A stretch of 64,000 bases of DNA from CALLCD01 sp039196965 (lineage in GTDB: Bacteria; Pseudomonadota; Alphaproteobacteria; Caulobacterales; Hyphomonadaceae), in contig JBCCUK010000016.1 in the NCBI GenBank assembly GCA_039196965.1, positions 1 through 64,000 on the forward strand, read 5' to 3'. A model generated the notes under the pieces. It searched no databases, was not told where the DNA came from, and was given only the letters and a program-made list of their open reading frames with translations. A program made the position numbers and the translations under genes. Positions 16,548-25,974 of the stretch are shown in pieces (position 1 is the first letter of the stretch; each line of letters opens with the position of its first letter).

Positions 16548-18754
16548 CAGACTTGACCGCTCAGGAAATTGGTTGCCCATCGGGGCTAGCGCCTCCAACG
16601 CGGACATCACATCGGATCGATTTCAGTGCATTCGTGAGAGAGAAAGGTGGTGTCAGAAAGCTCGACCTTTCCGTGCGCGGAGCGAAGTGCGGCGGCTGCA
16701 TCTCCAAAATAGAGAAGACCGTAAGGGACATTTCCGGCGTTACCTCGGCGAGAGTCAATTTATCCACGGGACAATTAGCTGTCATTGGCGATCAGGAACT
16801 TTCAGCCAATGCCATTGCCGAAGTCGTCTCGAATCTTGGCTACGGAGTTACCGCTCAAAGCACAGATGAATCCGAAACCTTGCAGCGGGTCGAGGAGCGG
16901 AAACTGCTGATTGCTATGGGTGTCGCAGGATTTGCAGCAGCAAATATTATGCTCCTCTCTGTATCGGTGTGGGGCGGCGCAGCGGAAATGGGTGAGCAGA
17001 CTCGCCAAGTCTTCCATACGATTTCTGGGCTGATTGCATTCCCCGTGGTTATTTTTTCAGGTCGGCATTTCTTTTCCAGCGCCTGGTCCGCCCTTCGCCA
17101 TAGAAGCGTGAATATGGATGTTCCCATTTCGCTGGCGATCTGGCTCGCTTTCGGGGTCAGCGTTTGGGAAACACTAATCGGCGGGGAACACGCCTATTTC
17201 GACGCATGCGTCATGTTGCTCTTCTTCCTGCTCATCGGCAGATTTCTCGATGCGCGGCTGAGACGACGTGCATTTGCTGCCGCCCACCAGCTCGCCGCGC
17301 TTCGAAATCGAACGGTCAACAAGATCTCGCCTGAAGGCGTTGAAGCCGTTCAAACAAGTGATGTGAGCCCTGGAGACAGGATATTGATCGCGCCCGGCGA
17401 GCAGGTCGTAATTGACTTTAAAGTCATTAGCGGTGGCTCCGATGTGGATGAAAGTCTTGTCACTGGGGAGAGCCTGCCTCGGTTTGCCGAGGCAGGCGCA
17501 ACGGTCTACTCAGGCTCCGTAAACCTTGGCGATGCGCTGGAAGGTGTTGCCTTGTCTGCCGCCTCGGATTCGCTTCTTGCCGATATCGCGACATTACTTG
17601 ATACTGGAGAGCAACGCCGCTCAACCTATAGAAAGATCGCCGATAAGGCCGTGTCACTTTACGTGCCATTCGTGCACACAACGGCTTTTCTGGCGTTTCT
17701 CGGCTGGCTCATAGTGGGAGCTGGTGTGCGCGAAGCTATTTTGGTCGCTGCAGCAACCCTGATCATAACATGTCCCTGTGCCCTCGCTTTGGCCGCGCCT
17801 GTAGCGCAAATGGTTGCCGCAGGGAGACTTTTTCGATCCGGCACATACCTGAAGTCCGGCGATGCCTTGGAGCGGCTTGCAACCGTCGACCATATTGTGT
17901 TCGACAAGACTGGAACGCTTACCTTTGGACAACCAAAACTACAGTCTGACGTTGAAGCGGATATTCATTTGTCATCGGCGGCAAAACTCGCGCGGGCAAG
18001 CCGGCACCCTCTCTCTCGCGCAATTGTACAAGCAGCGGGACCTGGCCCTGTAGTTCAAAACGTTCAGGAGTTCCCGGGCAAGGGATTGGTAGCGACGATA
18101 GATGGCATCGAGCATCGACTTGGTTCAGCGGATTGGATCGGCGAAAACACGGACACTGAATATAAAGGACCAACCCTGTGGTACCGGCGCGGCGATGAGA
18201 AGCCCGTTAATCTGAAGTTCGAAGATGCTATTCAAGACGATGCTCCGTCCGTAATCGACGCTCTGAAAGAGAATGAGTTCGAGTTGGAGATCTTGTCCGG
18301 TGACAGATCGCCAGCTGTTGCATCAATGGCAGCAAAACTTGGTATTGAGCATTGGATGGGTGAAGCCAGCCCCCAGGACAAAGCACGCAAATTGGAGGAT
18401 CTCGCCACTGAGGGCAAAAAGGTCCTTATGATAGGTGATGGTCTGAATGATGCGGCGGCGCTCTCTCTTGCCCATGCGTCGCTTGCACCGGGCGGTGCAA
18501 TAGACGTCAGCCAGGCTTCAGCCGATGCAGTTTTCTCCGGCGGACTAACAAATATACCAAAAATTCTGGGCATCGCGCGATCGGCACGCCAAACCATGCT
18601 CCAGAATTTCGGACTAGCAGCAGGCTACAATCTCATAGCAGTACCGATTGCTGTCACGGGAAACGTAACGCCGCTCATCGCCGCTATCGCCATGTCCGCC
18701 TCGTCGCTAATTGTAACGCTGAATGCTTTGCGCATGCGTTCTACCGGAGGCTGA
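16544..18754 (+). CDS. ccoI: Copper-exporting P-type ATPase for cbb3 assembly
   Basis: A 736-residue P1B-type ATPase. The N-terminal metal-binding domain has GAKCGGC (C49, C52), followed by eight membrane helices, the transport motif CPC at 410-412 (TCPCALALAAP), phosphorylation site D454 in DKTGT and the hinge motif MIGDGLNDAAAL. This is the FixI/CcoI type, which delivers copper across the inner membrane for the CcoN active site rather than for detoxification; the position inside the cco cluster decides this. The first about 35 residues before the metal-binding domain are an extension of no clear function. Confidence 0.93.
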   Translation: MTDLTAQEIGCPSGLAPPTRTSHRIDFSAFVREKGGVRKLDLSVRGAKCGGCISKIEKTVRDISGVTSARVNLSTGQLAVIGDQELSANAIAEVVSNLGYGVTAQSTDESETLQRVEERKLLIAMGVAGFAAANIMLLSVSVWGGAAEMGEQTRQVFHTISGLIAFPVVIFSGRHFFSSAWSALRHRSVNMDVPISLAIWLAFGVSVWETLIGGEHAYFDACVMLLFFLLIGRFLDARLRRRAFAAAHQLAALRNRTVNKISPEGVEAVQTSDVSPGDRILIAPGEQVVIDFKVISGGSDVDESLVTGESLPRFAEAGATVYSGSVNLGDALEGVALSAASDSLLADIATLLDTGEQRRSTYRKIADKAVSLYVPFVHTTAFLAFLGWLIVGAGVREAILVAAATLIITCPCALALAAPVAQMVAAGRLFRSGTYLKSGDALERLATVDHIVFDKTGTLTFGQPKLQSDVEADIHLSSAAKLARASRHPLSRAIVQAAGPGPVVQNVQEFPGKGLVATIDGIEHRLGSADWIGENTDTEYKGPTLWYRRGDEKPVNLKFEDAIQDDAPSVIDALKENEFELEILSGDRSPAVASMAAKLGIEHWMGEASPQDKARKLEDLATEGKKVLMIGDGLNDAAALSLAHASLAPGGAIDVSQASADAVFSGGLTNIPKILGIARSARQTMLQNFGLAAGYNLIAVPIAVTGNVTPLIAAIAMSASSLIVTLNALRMRSTGG

Positions 18755-18759
18755 CTCTA

Positions 18760-18918
18760 GTGCAGATCATCGCTTATCTTATTCCAGTCGCATTGGCCCT
18801 CGGTGCATTAGGGCTGATTGCATTTATCTGGTCAGTAAAGTCCGGACAATATGACGATCCTGATGGCGCTGCGCATCGCATACTACTCGATAATGATGAT
18901 GATCGTCCCCTGCCCTGA
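18760..18918 (+). CDS. ccoS: Cbb3 oxidase maturation protein CcoS
   Basis: A 52-residue frame starting at GTG (18760), with GGAGG nine bases before it. One membrane helix (about 5-25) is followed by the motif FIWSVKSGQYDDPDGAAHRIL, which is the CcoS signature (WxxxxGQYDD). The frame overlaps nothing and starts 5 bases after ccoI. CcoS is needed for heme or copper insertion into CcoN. The poly-Asp tail (DNDDDRP) is common in the family. Confidence 0.9.
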   Translation: MQIIAYLIPVALALGALGLIAFIWSVKSGQYDDPDGAAHRILLDNDDDRPLP

Positions 18919-19034
18919 CCAACGGGCGCGCATAGCATTCTAAAGTATAGGTATTTTACCGGATAGCCGCTCAGGGATTCTGGGGCGAATTTCCATTAAG
19001 CATCATCGCGTGGCTTGAATTAGAGGGATATGGA

Positions 19035-19235
19035 ATGAGCCAGACAGCAACATTAGGGTCCGTTGCAAAAACTGTCGACCGCCGTCGATTGGCTCCACTT
19101 AGGTGGATTCGTTCACTGAAGGCGCGCCGCAAGGAGCTCTTCTGGGTTTGGATCACATATCAGTCCGTAAAAGGACTGACGACGACATCTCTCATATGGG
19201 TACCGCTGATCATGTGGTGGTCGAACGGTAGTTAA
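19035..19235 (+). CDS. Small basic membrane protein, unknown
   Basis: A 66-residue frame preceded by GAGGGATATGGA before its ATG. The N-terminal half is basic (arginine-rich, around RRRLAPLRWIRSLKARR), then ELFWVWITYQSVKGLTTTSLIWVPLIMWW makes one hydrophobic helix. The composition and ribosome site argue for a real gene. It lies 116 bases downstream of ccoS on the same strand, but I see no sign it belongs to the oxidase operon. I cannot assign a function. Confidence 0.45.
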   Translation: MSQTATLGSVAKTVDRRRLAPLRWIRSLKARRKELFWVWITYQSVKGLTTTSLIWVPLIMWWSNGS

Positions 19236-19637
19236 ATAGAGCCGAATCAAATCCGACATGTGTGCTGAATCGCTGTTTGCAGGTGAGCAGTCTTGCCAAG
19301 CTTAACGCTCTTTATTGATAGCATCGGGAGCACTATAAATTCCGTATAGATATTATCTGTATGCGTGTCTCAGGTTTCGTATTTTGCTTTGAAACTTACG
19401 ATTGTAACGCTAGTATAGTAACGAGGGGTATTGTGGTTGCGTCCCTACCCGTCAGCAAGGTGCCAAGTCGATTTGGGCTGTTTCAAAGCTGAGCTTTTCG
19501 GCGTCTACGGATCAGTAGCTCTGTTCCCGCCTTTAGCGACTCCTTTCCACCTGGCTTTGTCGCCGGTTGACTGTCATCCTCTTTTACTCAGAGCACGTAA
19601 CGTCTATAGTGCGCAAAGTTACGTCTGACGCGAGACC
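19236..19637. other. Intergenic region without recognised features
   Basis: About 400 bases, A+T-rich in the middle (around 19320-19430). A frame of 65 codons at 19431-19628 has no ribosome site and unlikely composition. It probably contains the promoter of the XdhC-MobA gene. I saw no repeat, terminator or regulator box that stands out. Confidence 0.4.
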
Positions 19638-21134
19638 ATGATCCGAGAGTCAATTTCCGAACATCCTCAAGATGTGATCAAGCAATGGCTCGATTGGAAC
19701 AAGCTCGACCGTGCAGCCCTCGCTGTTATAACGAAGACGGAAGGCGGCGGGGTTAGAGCTCCCGGAGCTCTAATGGCTATTTCCGAGAATGGCGAGCGCG
19801 CAGGCTACGTATCTGGCGGCTGCATTGACGAAGATGTTGCCTTGAACGCCCTATCAGCTTTGGCCAAAAATGAACCGCGTCTCCTTCGATATGGCAAAGG
19901 ATCCCCCTTCAAGGATGTGCCCCTGCCCTGCGGGGGTGCTATGGAAATTGCAATTCTACCCAATGCTAATCCTCGCGTTCTGGAAAAGTGCCAACTCGAC
20001 CTGGCTGCACGGCACCCCACTACGCTGCATCTTTCAGGCCCGGCAGGAAAAATAAGCCATGCATACAAACCTAAACTGCGGGTTCGAGTTGCGGGGCGCG
20101 GGCCAGATGCAGTCGTTCTATGGAAATTATGCAAGGCAGCGGGTTTCCCAAGCGAATTGGCTTTGCCGGAGACCATAACCTGGCCAGACGATAAGAAGAC
20201 CGATGACCATCAGCTGGTAAAGTTGCACAGACCACAGCCAGAAGCAGACACTCTTGACGACCATTGGACTGCAGTTGTGTTGATGTTACACGATACGAAC
20301 CTGGAAGGACCATTGCTACAGCAAGCACTCTCCGGCCCGGCCTTTTACATTGGTGCTGTTGGCAGCAAGCGGTCACATGAGCAACGCTGCGAAGTTCTCA
20401 AATCTGCTGGGATGACGCCCGAGCAGATTTCCCGAGTTCGCGGGCCGGTGGGCCTCATCCCGTCTCTACGAAACGCATCCATGCTGGCTATTTCCACACT
20501 CGCTGAAATTGTAGACGTATACAATTCACTAGTACTGCAACCGTTTTCTCGAACAGGTCTCGCGATGCTTGCAGCTGGATCATCTTCCCGTTTTGGGACT
20601 GATGATAAACTGCTGGCGGAAGTTCGGGGAGAGCCAGTTATCCGTCACGGTTTGCGTGCTCTATCATCTGAGCGTGTTGGTATGCGCATTGGCGTCATCG
20701 GTCCAGGACATGCCAAGCGAGCATATGAGTTTCGCGAGCATGGCTGGGATACTTCGGAAAACCCAACACCGGAACTCGGGCTTGGTTCATCTTTGGTAAC
20801 AGCCGTTAGGAATATAGAAGAAGCACCGGGCATCGATGCGATTTTGGTTTTGCTTGCAGATATGCCCTTTGTTCCCGATCAGCATTTATATGCCATGCGG
20901 GCAGCAATGGTGCCCGGCGTGCAAGCTGTGATGTCTCAAGTGGACGGCATACTTTGCCCTCCTGCCCTATTTTCGCGGGACGTCTTTCCGCAGTTGAGAG
21001 AGCTGCCATCAGACATTGGCGCACGCGATATTTTTAAGACACTCGAGCAAACCCAGATCATTGATTTGTCGCCCAGCCACGCCATAGATATCGACATCAA
21101 AGAGGATCTGGAAGCGCTTATCGATGGTTCGTGA
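19638..21134 (+). CDS. XdhC-MobA fusion, molybdenum cofactor handling
   Basis: A 498-residue fusion. Residues about 1-300 are an XdhC/CoxI-type protein: the N-terminal domain holds GGGVRAPGALMAI and YVSGGCIDEDVA, and the Rossmann part has FYIGAVGSKRSHEQR and RGPVGLIPSLRNASMLAIST. From about residue 305 there is a MobA-like nucleotidyltransferase domain with LAAGSSSRFG as the nucleotide loop and LADMPFVPDQH as the metal site. XdhC binds and delivers Mo cofactor to molybdo-hydroxylases; MobA/MocA-type enzymes add GMP or CMP to it. The fusion would couple the two steps. No xanthine dehydrogenase or CO dehydrogenase gene is in the window; the molybdate transporter genes are 9 kb away. Confidence 0.8.
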   Translation: MIRESISEHPQDVIKQWLDWNKLDRAALAVITKTEGGGVRAPGALMAISENGERAGYVSGGCIDEDVALNALSALAKNEPRLLRYGKGSPFKDVPLPCGGAMEIAILPNANPRVLEKCQLDLAARHPTTLHLSGPAGKISHAYKPKLRVRVAGRGPDAVVLWKLCKAAGFPSELALPETITWPDDKKTDDHQLVKLHRPQPEADTLDDHWTAVVLMLHDTNLEGPLLQQALSGPAFYIGAVGSKRSHEQRCEVLKSAGMTPEQISRVRGPVGLIPSLRNASMLAISTLAEIVDVYNSLVLQPFSRTGLAMLAAGSSSRFGTDDKLLAEVRGEPVIRHGLRALSSERVGMRIGVIGPGHAKRAYEFREHGWDTSENPTPELGLGSSLVTAVRNIEEAPGIDAILVLLADMPFVPDQHLYAMRAAMVPGVQAVMSQVDGILCPPALFSRDVFPQLRELPSDIGARDIFKTLEQTQIIDLSPSHAIDIDIKEDLEALIDGS

Positions 21135-21345
21135 AATCAAGTGGAGCGAGTAAATACCCTGCCTGCAAGATTCAGCGCTTCATCAATAACACTGGCAGAG
21201 GAACGAGGCGATATTTTTCAACGCTCTAGAGCAACTCATGGATCAAAATAGCGCTTCACATAAGCATCGTTCAAATTGAACAGCATGAGCGCAGGAGCTA
21301 GTATTTATCTTTGTCATTCTCGGACAAGTTATTGCGATCGGATCA

Positions 21346-22104
21346 GTGGCAGACAATTTCAACGTCGAATATGAGAATTGCCCCATCGTTGGTGCGGCCA
21401 TCGAATATCCTGCCGGTTTCATTCACCCGTTCCATAGCCACGACAGAGCTCAACTCCTTTTCGCATCAAGCGGCATTATGGTCGCTGAAGTTCCAAGTAC
21501 CAGCTACTTTATCCCACCGGGCCGGGCACTTTGGGTACCATCAGGAGTGCCGCACAAAGTGGCTTGCCGAAGCGACATTTCTTTGCGGACCCTGTACATA
21601 ACAACTGATACGATTGATATCGCGGCAGAGTGCAGAGTACTGGAAGTTTCAGATTTCCTGCGCGCCCTAATCCTCGAAGCTGTGCATTTTCCTGCCGAAG
21701 AGGGCGCGCGCGAACGAGAAGAGCAAATTGTGCGGCTGCTTGCCGGCGAAATCGCGGCGGCACCACGGGCACCACTCCAACTCAAGATGCCATCAGACCA
21801 GCGCCTGCTCGCTATCTGTCGAGAGATCCAGGACATACCATCCAATGGAAGAAATCTCGATGAGTGGGCCACATTCGCCGGCATGAGCAAGCGGTCGCTC
21901 ACAAGGCTGTTTCGAGGACAGACCGGGATCAGCCTTTCCGCATGGCGCCAACAAGCAAGGCTTCTTGAAGCGCTTTCCCTGCTGGCCGCCGGTCAGCCCG
22001 TTACCGAAGTCGCGTATGCCGTCGGGTATGAAAGCTCCAGCTCTTTCAGCGCTGTGTTCCGACAGACCTTTGGGACGTCGCCAAAGAGATATCGCCTCAC
22101 ATAG
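21346..22104 (+). CDS. AraC-family regulator with N-terminal cupin
   Basis: A 252-residue regulator. An N-terminal cupin (about 15-90) has HPFHSHDRAQLLFASSG and FIPPGRALWVPSGVPHKV, and a C-terminal AraC DNA-binding domain (about 150-252) has the helix-turn-helix segments LDEWATFAGMSKRSLTRLF and PVTEVAYAVGYESSSSFSAVFRQTFG. The first usable start is a GTG at 21346 with only a weak ribosome site. It is followed on the same strand by a siderophore receptor and an MFS permease, so a role as a siderophore-responsive activator of these genes is likely but inferred. Confidence 0.8.
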   Translation: MADNFNVEYENCPIVGAAIEYPAGFIHPFHSHDRAQLLFASSGIMVAEVPSTSYFIPPGRALWVPSGVPHKVACRSDISLRTLYITTDTIDIAAECRVLEVSDFLRALILEAVHFPAEEGAREREEQIVRLLAGEIAAAPRAPLQLKMPSDQRLLAICREIQDIPSNGRNLDEWATFAGMSKRSLTRLFRGQTGISLSAWRQQARLLEALSLLAAGQPVTEVAYAVGYESSSSFSAVFRQTFGTSPKRYRLT

Positions 22105-22322
22105 AACGCCTTGCTGAATGACGGATCCAGATCAGTTCCAGTGCGTTCACCATACACCAGGCCACAACAGTTCCTGTAGTTCAACCTCTAGCAGCGCCTC
22201 TCTGCACATCGAACAAGCACTTGTAATTCCGCTCCACAGATGAGGCAGAGGGCGCGGGCAAGCCCCTATTTTGGCCCGATAGCGACGGATTTTGACCCAA
22301 ACCAATAAGTTTATACCGCGAA

Positions 22323-22337
22323 TGCATATTATTCTCA
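22323..22337 (+). promoter_or_regulatory. Possible Fur-type box before the siderophore receptor
   Basis: TGCATAT-T-ATTCTCA matches the 7-1-7 iron box (TGATAAT-N-ATTATCA, or the TGAGAAT/ATTCTCA variant), with one half nearly perfect and the other degenerate. It lies 32 bases upstream of the receptor start codon. Regulator identity (Fur, RirA or Irr) cannot be told. Confidence 0.35.
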
Positions 22338-22368
22338 TATAGTTTTTTGACTTATGGAAGTTATTGAT

Positions 22369-24582
22369 ATGGTAAATCGCACCGGACATTTGGCGGGCGT
22401 GTCCGCGCTCGCATTGCTCGCAGTCACTCCCCCCCAATACGCCTATTCCCAATCAGATGAAGAACTGGAACTCGATGAAATCGTGATTGTCGGGTCACAA
22501 GTCGATCTCGGCGGTGAGTATGGCGGCGGAGATGTGGCCAGGTCAGCACGGGCCGGGATATTGGGAAATCTTGACTATTTGGATGCCCCATTTTCAAGCA
22601 CAGCATTTACCGAGGAGCTTGCGCGCGAGCAGCAAGCGATTTCGGTTACGGATCTTGTGCGAAATGACCCCACTGTTCAAATTGCACAGGGCTTCGGTAA
22701 TTTTCAGGAAGTCTACGTCATCAGAGGGTTTCCCGTCTTCTCGGATGATTTCACATATAATGGGCTCTTTGGGGTTTTACCTCGCCAATTCGTGGCTGCA
22801 GAACTGGTTGAGCGACTTGAAGTGTTTCGCGGAGCCAATGCCTTCATTAATGGGGCTGCGCCGGGGACAAGCGGTGCCGGTGGCTTGGTCAATATCGTGC
22901 CCAAACGCGCTGGAAAAGAAGATCTGAATCGACTGACCCTCGGACTTCGATCCGGAGCAGAGTTCATCGGGGCCGTCGATGTTGCTCGGAGCTTCGGCCG
23001 GAATGATGAGGTTGGCGTTCGATTCAATGCCGTGCGGCGGGACGGTGAAGTTGCCGTCGACGATCAAGATCGCGAATTGACCGTACTATCATTAGGAGCC
23101 ACCTATGAAGTCACGCGTGCGCGCTTTTCAGTAGACTTTGGATACCAGAATAATCTGCTCGATAATCCACGACCTCAAATAACCCCCATTGGAGCTCCAC
23201 CGGAAGCTCCAGACGCCGATTTCAACTTTGCCGTCCCCGGAACATTTGCCGACGATGAACAGTTTTTTGGGGCATTTCGTGGCGAATTCGACCTTACCGA
23301 TTCTGTAACGGCCTGGGTCGCGTTTGGCGGCCGGAGCGGTGAAGAGGTCAACGCTCTGGCAAACCCAACGGTGCTGACAGATGGTTCCTTCACAGCGTCT
23401 CGTTTTGACAATGTAAGGGATGACAGGGTTTTATCCGGCGACCTTGGTATCCGCGCGAATTTTGATACCGGTCCAGTGGGACACACTTTCATAACATCAG
23501 GATCATTCTTCGACCTCGACTCCGAAAACGCTTTCGCTTTCAATTTCGACGCGATCACAGGCAGTATATTCCCTGGTGGACCCGAAACAGTATTATCGCC
23601 AATAGGCGACTTCCTTGGCGGTGATTTGGATGATCCTCTCACAACCTTGTCGAACCAGAATCTGTCCATAGCGATCGCCGATACAATGTCATTTTTCGAT
23701 GATCGTTTGCTCGTCACCGCGGGGGTCCGTTTTCAGGACATTGAAACAGAAGCGTTTGACTTCACCACCGGCGAAACCGTTTCCGATGTTAATGGCGACG
23801 CATTTACACCCGCCTTCGGCTTCGTCGCAAAGCCGCTTGAGAACGTCTCCATCTTTGGAAACTATGCCGAAAACCTGCAACCCGGCGAGGTCGTCGGTGC
23901 GGTGAGCCCGGGCGGTATAATCCTTCGAAACGCCAATGACGTACTCGATCCATTTCGCGGAGAACAGTTCGAACTCGGAGCAAAGTACGGCAACGATGAT
24001 TACGGCGTAACTTTCAGCTTGTTCCAGGTCACACAAGCAAATGCGATCGTCACCGACGTCGTTGATGCCGATGACGGTATGGGCGGCCTCTTTCAGGAGG
24101 CTGAGCTTACCGATGATGGGGAGCAGCGCACCCGAGGCATTGAACTCGTCGCCTATGGAGAGCCTGTTGACGGTCTCAGTTTGATTGGCGGATTGACCTT
24201 CCTAGATGCCGATCTCAATGAAACGCAAGATGGCATCAACGAAGGCAACACCCCGATAGGGATTCCGGATTTTCGGGCAACGCTGAATGCGAGGTATGAC
24301 ATTCCTATCATCCCCGGCTTTAGCATTGATGGCCGGGTCATCTATTCGGATAGCCAGTTTATTGATTTGACGAACGATAATCAGATTGATGGCTTTACAA
24401 GATTGGACCTCGGCGTGAGCTATGCTGCCAATGTTGCGTCCAAAGATGTTGTGATGAGACTGCGTGTTGAAAACGTCACCGATAATGAGTTCTTCGAATC
24501 GAGCGGTGGCTTCCCGGGAGCAAACTTCCTCGTTCTGGCTCAACCACGAACCGTTCTGTTCTCGGTTGCTGCAGATTTTTAG
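22369..24582 (+). CDS. TonB-dependent siderophore receptor
   Basis: An outer-membrane receptor of 737 residues from the ATG at 22369, chosen over the ATG five codons upstream because GGAAG is well placed before it. A signal peptide ends near AYSQ, followed by a possible TonB box region (ELDEIVIVGS), a plug (VTDLVRNDPTVQIAQGFGNFQEVYVIRGF, then VERLEVFRGANAFINGAAPGTSGAGGLVNIVPKR) and a 22-strand barrel ending in aromatic F (VAADF). The plug features are those of the ferric-siderophore subgroup. It is flanked by an AraC-type regulator and an RhtX-like MFS permease, together a minimal ferri-siderophore uptake set in which the MFS protein replaces an ABC importer. Confidence 0.85.
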   Translation: MVNRTGHLAGVSALALLAVTPPQYAYSQSDEELELDEIVIVGSQVDLGGEYGGGDVARSARAGILGNLDYLDAPFSSTAFTEELAREQQAISVTDLVRNDPTVQIAQGFGNFQEVYVIRGFPVFSDDFTYNGLFGVLPRQFVAAELVERLEVFRGANAFINGAAPGTSGAGGLVNIVPKRAGKEDLNRLTLGLRSGAEFIGAVDVARSFGRNDEVGVRFNAVRRDGEVAVDDQDRELTVLSLGATYEVTRARFSVDFGYQNNLLDNPRPQITPIGAPPEAPDADFNFAVPGTFADDEQFFGAFRGEFDLTDSVTAWVAFGGRSGEEVNALANPTVLTDGSFTASRFDNVRDDRVLSGDLGIRANFDTGPVGHTFITSGSFFDLDSENAFAFNFDAITGSIFPGGPETVLSPIGDFLGGDLDDPLTTLSNQNLSIAIADTMSFFDDRLLVTAGVRFQDIETEAFDFTTGETVSDVNGDAFTPAFGFVAKPLENVSIFGNYAENLQPGEVVGAVSPGGIILRNANDVLDPFRGEQFELGAKYGNDDYGVTFSLFQVTQANAIVTDVVDADDGMGGLFQEAELTDDGEQRTRGIELVAYGEPVDGLSLIGGLTFLDADLNETQDGINEGNTPIGIPDFRATLNARYDIPIIPGFSIDGRVIYSDSQFIDLTNDNQIDGFTRLDLGVSYAANVASKDVVMRLRVENVTDNEFFESSGGFPGANFLVLAQPRTVLFSVAADF

Positions 24583-24593
24583 GTTGAATCGTT

Positions 24594-24656
24594 GTCCCTC
24601 CGCAGCTTTGGCGAGAAGCAAGCCACGCTTGCGCGTTAACAAGGCGGCGGAGGGAC
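24594..24656 (+). repeat. Ten-bp inverted repeat with a nested hairpin
   Basis: GTCCCTCCGC (24594-24603) is matched perfectly by GCGGAGGGAC (24647-24656). Inside the 43-nt spacer GCAAG and CTTGC form a smaller hairpin. The structure lies 12 bases after the receptor stop and before the MFS gene. It has no U tract, so it may be a structured leader, an attenuator or an mRNA-stabilising element rather than a simple terminator. Confidence 0.45.
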
Positions 24657-24734
24657 TGGGGTCACGCCTCGCTTCCGTAAGACAACTCGTCTAAATCGAG
24701 CCAGAGTCGACTAGCAAATAGGAGTGACCCGCAG

Positions 24735-25949
24735 ATGGAAGACAATGCGCGCTGGCGGGTCTTAGCTGTGATAGGCCTACTGTACGCTGCTCAGTTCATA
24801 CCTTTTTCATTTGCCAATATGGCGTTGCCGATCATACTGCGTCAGGAGGGATACTCGGCAACGAAAATAGGGTTTCTTCAGCTCGCGGCGCTTCCGTATA
24901 TCTTCAAGTTCCTTTGGGCTCCGCTGATTGATCGATTTCAAATCGGAACCCAAAGGTACAAATCGTGGATTCTGGTTCTATCGATCATTCACATCGTCTG
25001 CATCGTGGCTTTGGCCCTCACCGGCCCTGATGGTAATATAACCCTACTCTTTACCTTATTGGTTCTCGCATCTTTGGCGATTAGTACGCAGGACATCGCC
25101 GTTGACGCGTTGGCCATATCCTTGATGCGCCCATCTGAACGCACGATTGGTAGTACATTCCAAAATATTGGGCTCTATGCTGGGGGTCTGATCGGCGGCT
25201 TCGGTTTTCTTTATCTATACAATACGATTGGCTGGACATTGGCGCTGCTAATCCAGATCGTGCTATTCGCCTTGCCACTCTTCACCTTGTTCACCGTAGA
25301 GGAACCCCCGCGCGCCAAGGACGCACCGAAGGTTGAATTTACCAGCGCCTTCAAATTCTTCACGCAAGACAAGATTATTGGGTGGCTCACAATACTAGCC
25401 ACAATGCGTCTGCCGCTGGTGCTCACCTTTATCCCCATGCGCCTGCTGATGGTCGATGTAGGAATGAGCATTGAAGAAATCGCGGTCTGGTTTGGTCTGT
25501 TCGCTATGTGCGCTGGCGGGGGAACCGCCGCCGTCCTCGGTCCGCTTCTGCGCGACTTACCACGCACACAAGCAATCTACCTCATTGGCTTTTTGAATAT
25601 TCCACTTCTCTTGATGGTGAGCGTGATCGCCGCCGCATTTCCCTCCGAAATCCGGTTTGCCATTATTATCGTCTGGATAGGGATTGCGATTACGGACGTC
25701 GTTATGTTTCGAGGTGCGATGGACAAGGTCCGTCCTGAAATACCGGGCTTCGACTTCTCAGCCCAAATTGCCATTTATTTGCTCTTGCCCGGATTAATCG
25801 ATCCATTGGCCGGTTACGTGATTGATACCAGAGGGTACTTGCCGGTCTTCATGGCCGCTATACCACTCGCGCTCTTGCCATTAGGGCTTCTATACGCATC
25901 CACCAGAAATAACGAGGCGGTATCACGAACAGAGGGAACATCTATTTAG
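24735..25949 (+). CDS. MFS permease, RhtX/FptX-like siderophore transporter
   Basis: A 404-residue protein with 12 predicted membrane helices. The segments QFIPFSFANMALPIILR, LPYIFKFLWAPLIDRF and STQDIAVDALAISLM are characteristic of the AmpG/RhtX/FptX branch of the major facilitator family; ASP-type residues in helix 4 (DIAVDALA) are conserved there. RhtX and FptX move intact ferri-siderophores across the inner membrane by themselves. The position 152 bases after a siderophore receptor supports that role. AGGAG lies upstream of the ATG. An AmpG-like muropeptide permease is the main alternative. Confidence 0.7.
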   Translation: MEDNARWRVLAVIGLLYAAQFIPFSFANMALPIILRQEGYSATKIGFLQLAALPYIFKFLWAPLIDRFQIGTQRYKSWILVLSIIHIVCIVALALTGPDGNITLLFTLLVLASLAISTQDIAVDALAISLMRPSERTIGSTFQNIGLYAGGLIGGFGFLYLYNTIGWTLALLIQIVLFALPLFTLFTVEEPPRAKDAPKVEFTSAFKFFTQDKIIGWLTILATMRLPLVLTFIPMRLLMVDVGMSIEEIAVWFGLFAMCAGGGTAAVLGPLLRDLPRTQAIYLIGFLNIPLLLMVSVIAAAFPSEIRFAIIIVWIGIAITDVVMFRGAMDKVRPEIPGFDFSAQIAIYLLLPGLIDPLAGYVIDTRGYLPVFMAAIPLALLPLGLLYASTRNNEAVSRTEGTSI

Positions 25950-25974
25950 TCTCACTCATGACCAAGACTGGTAG

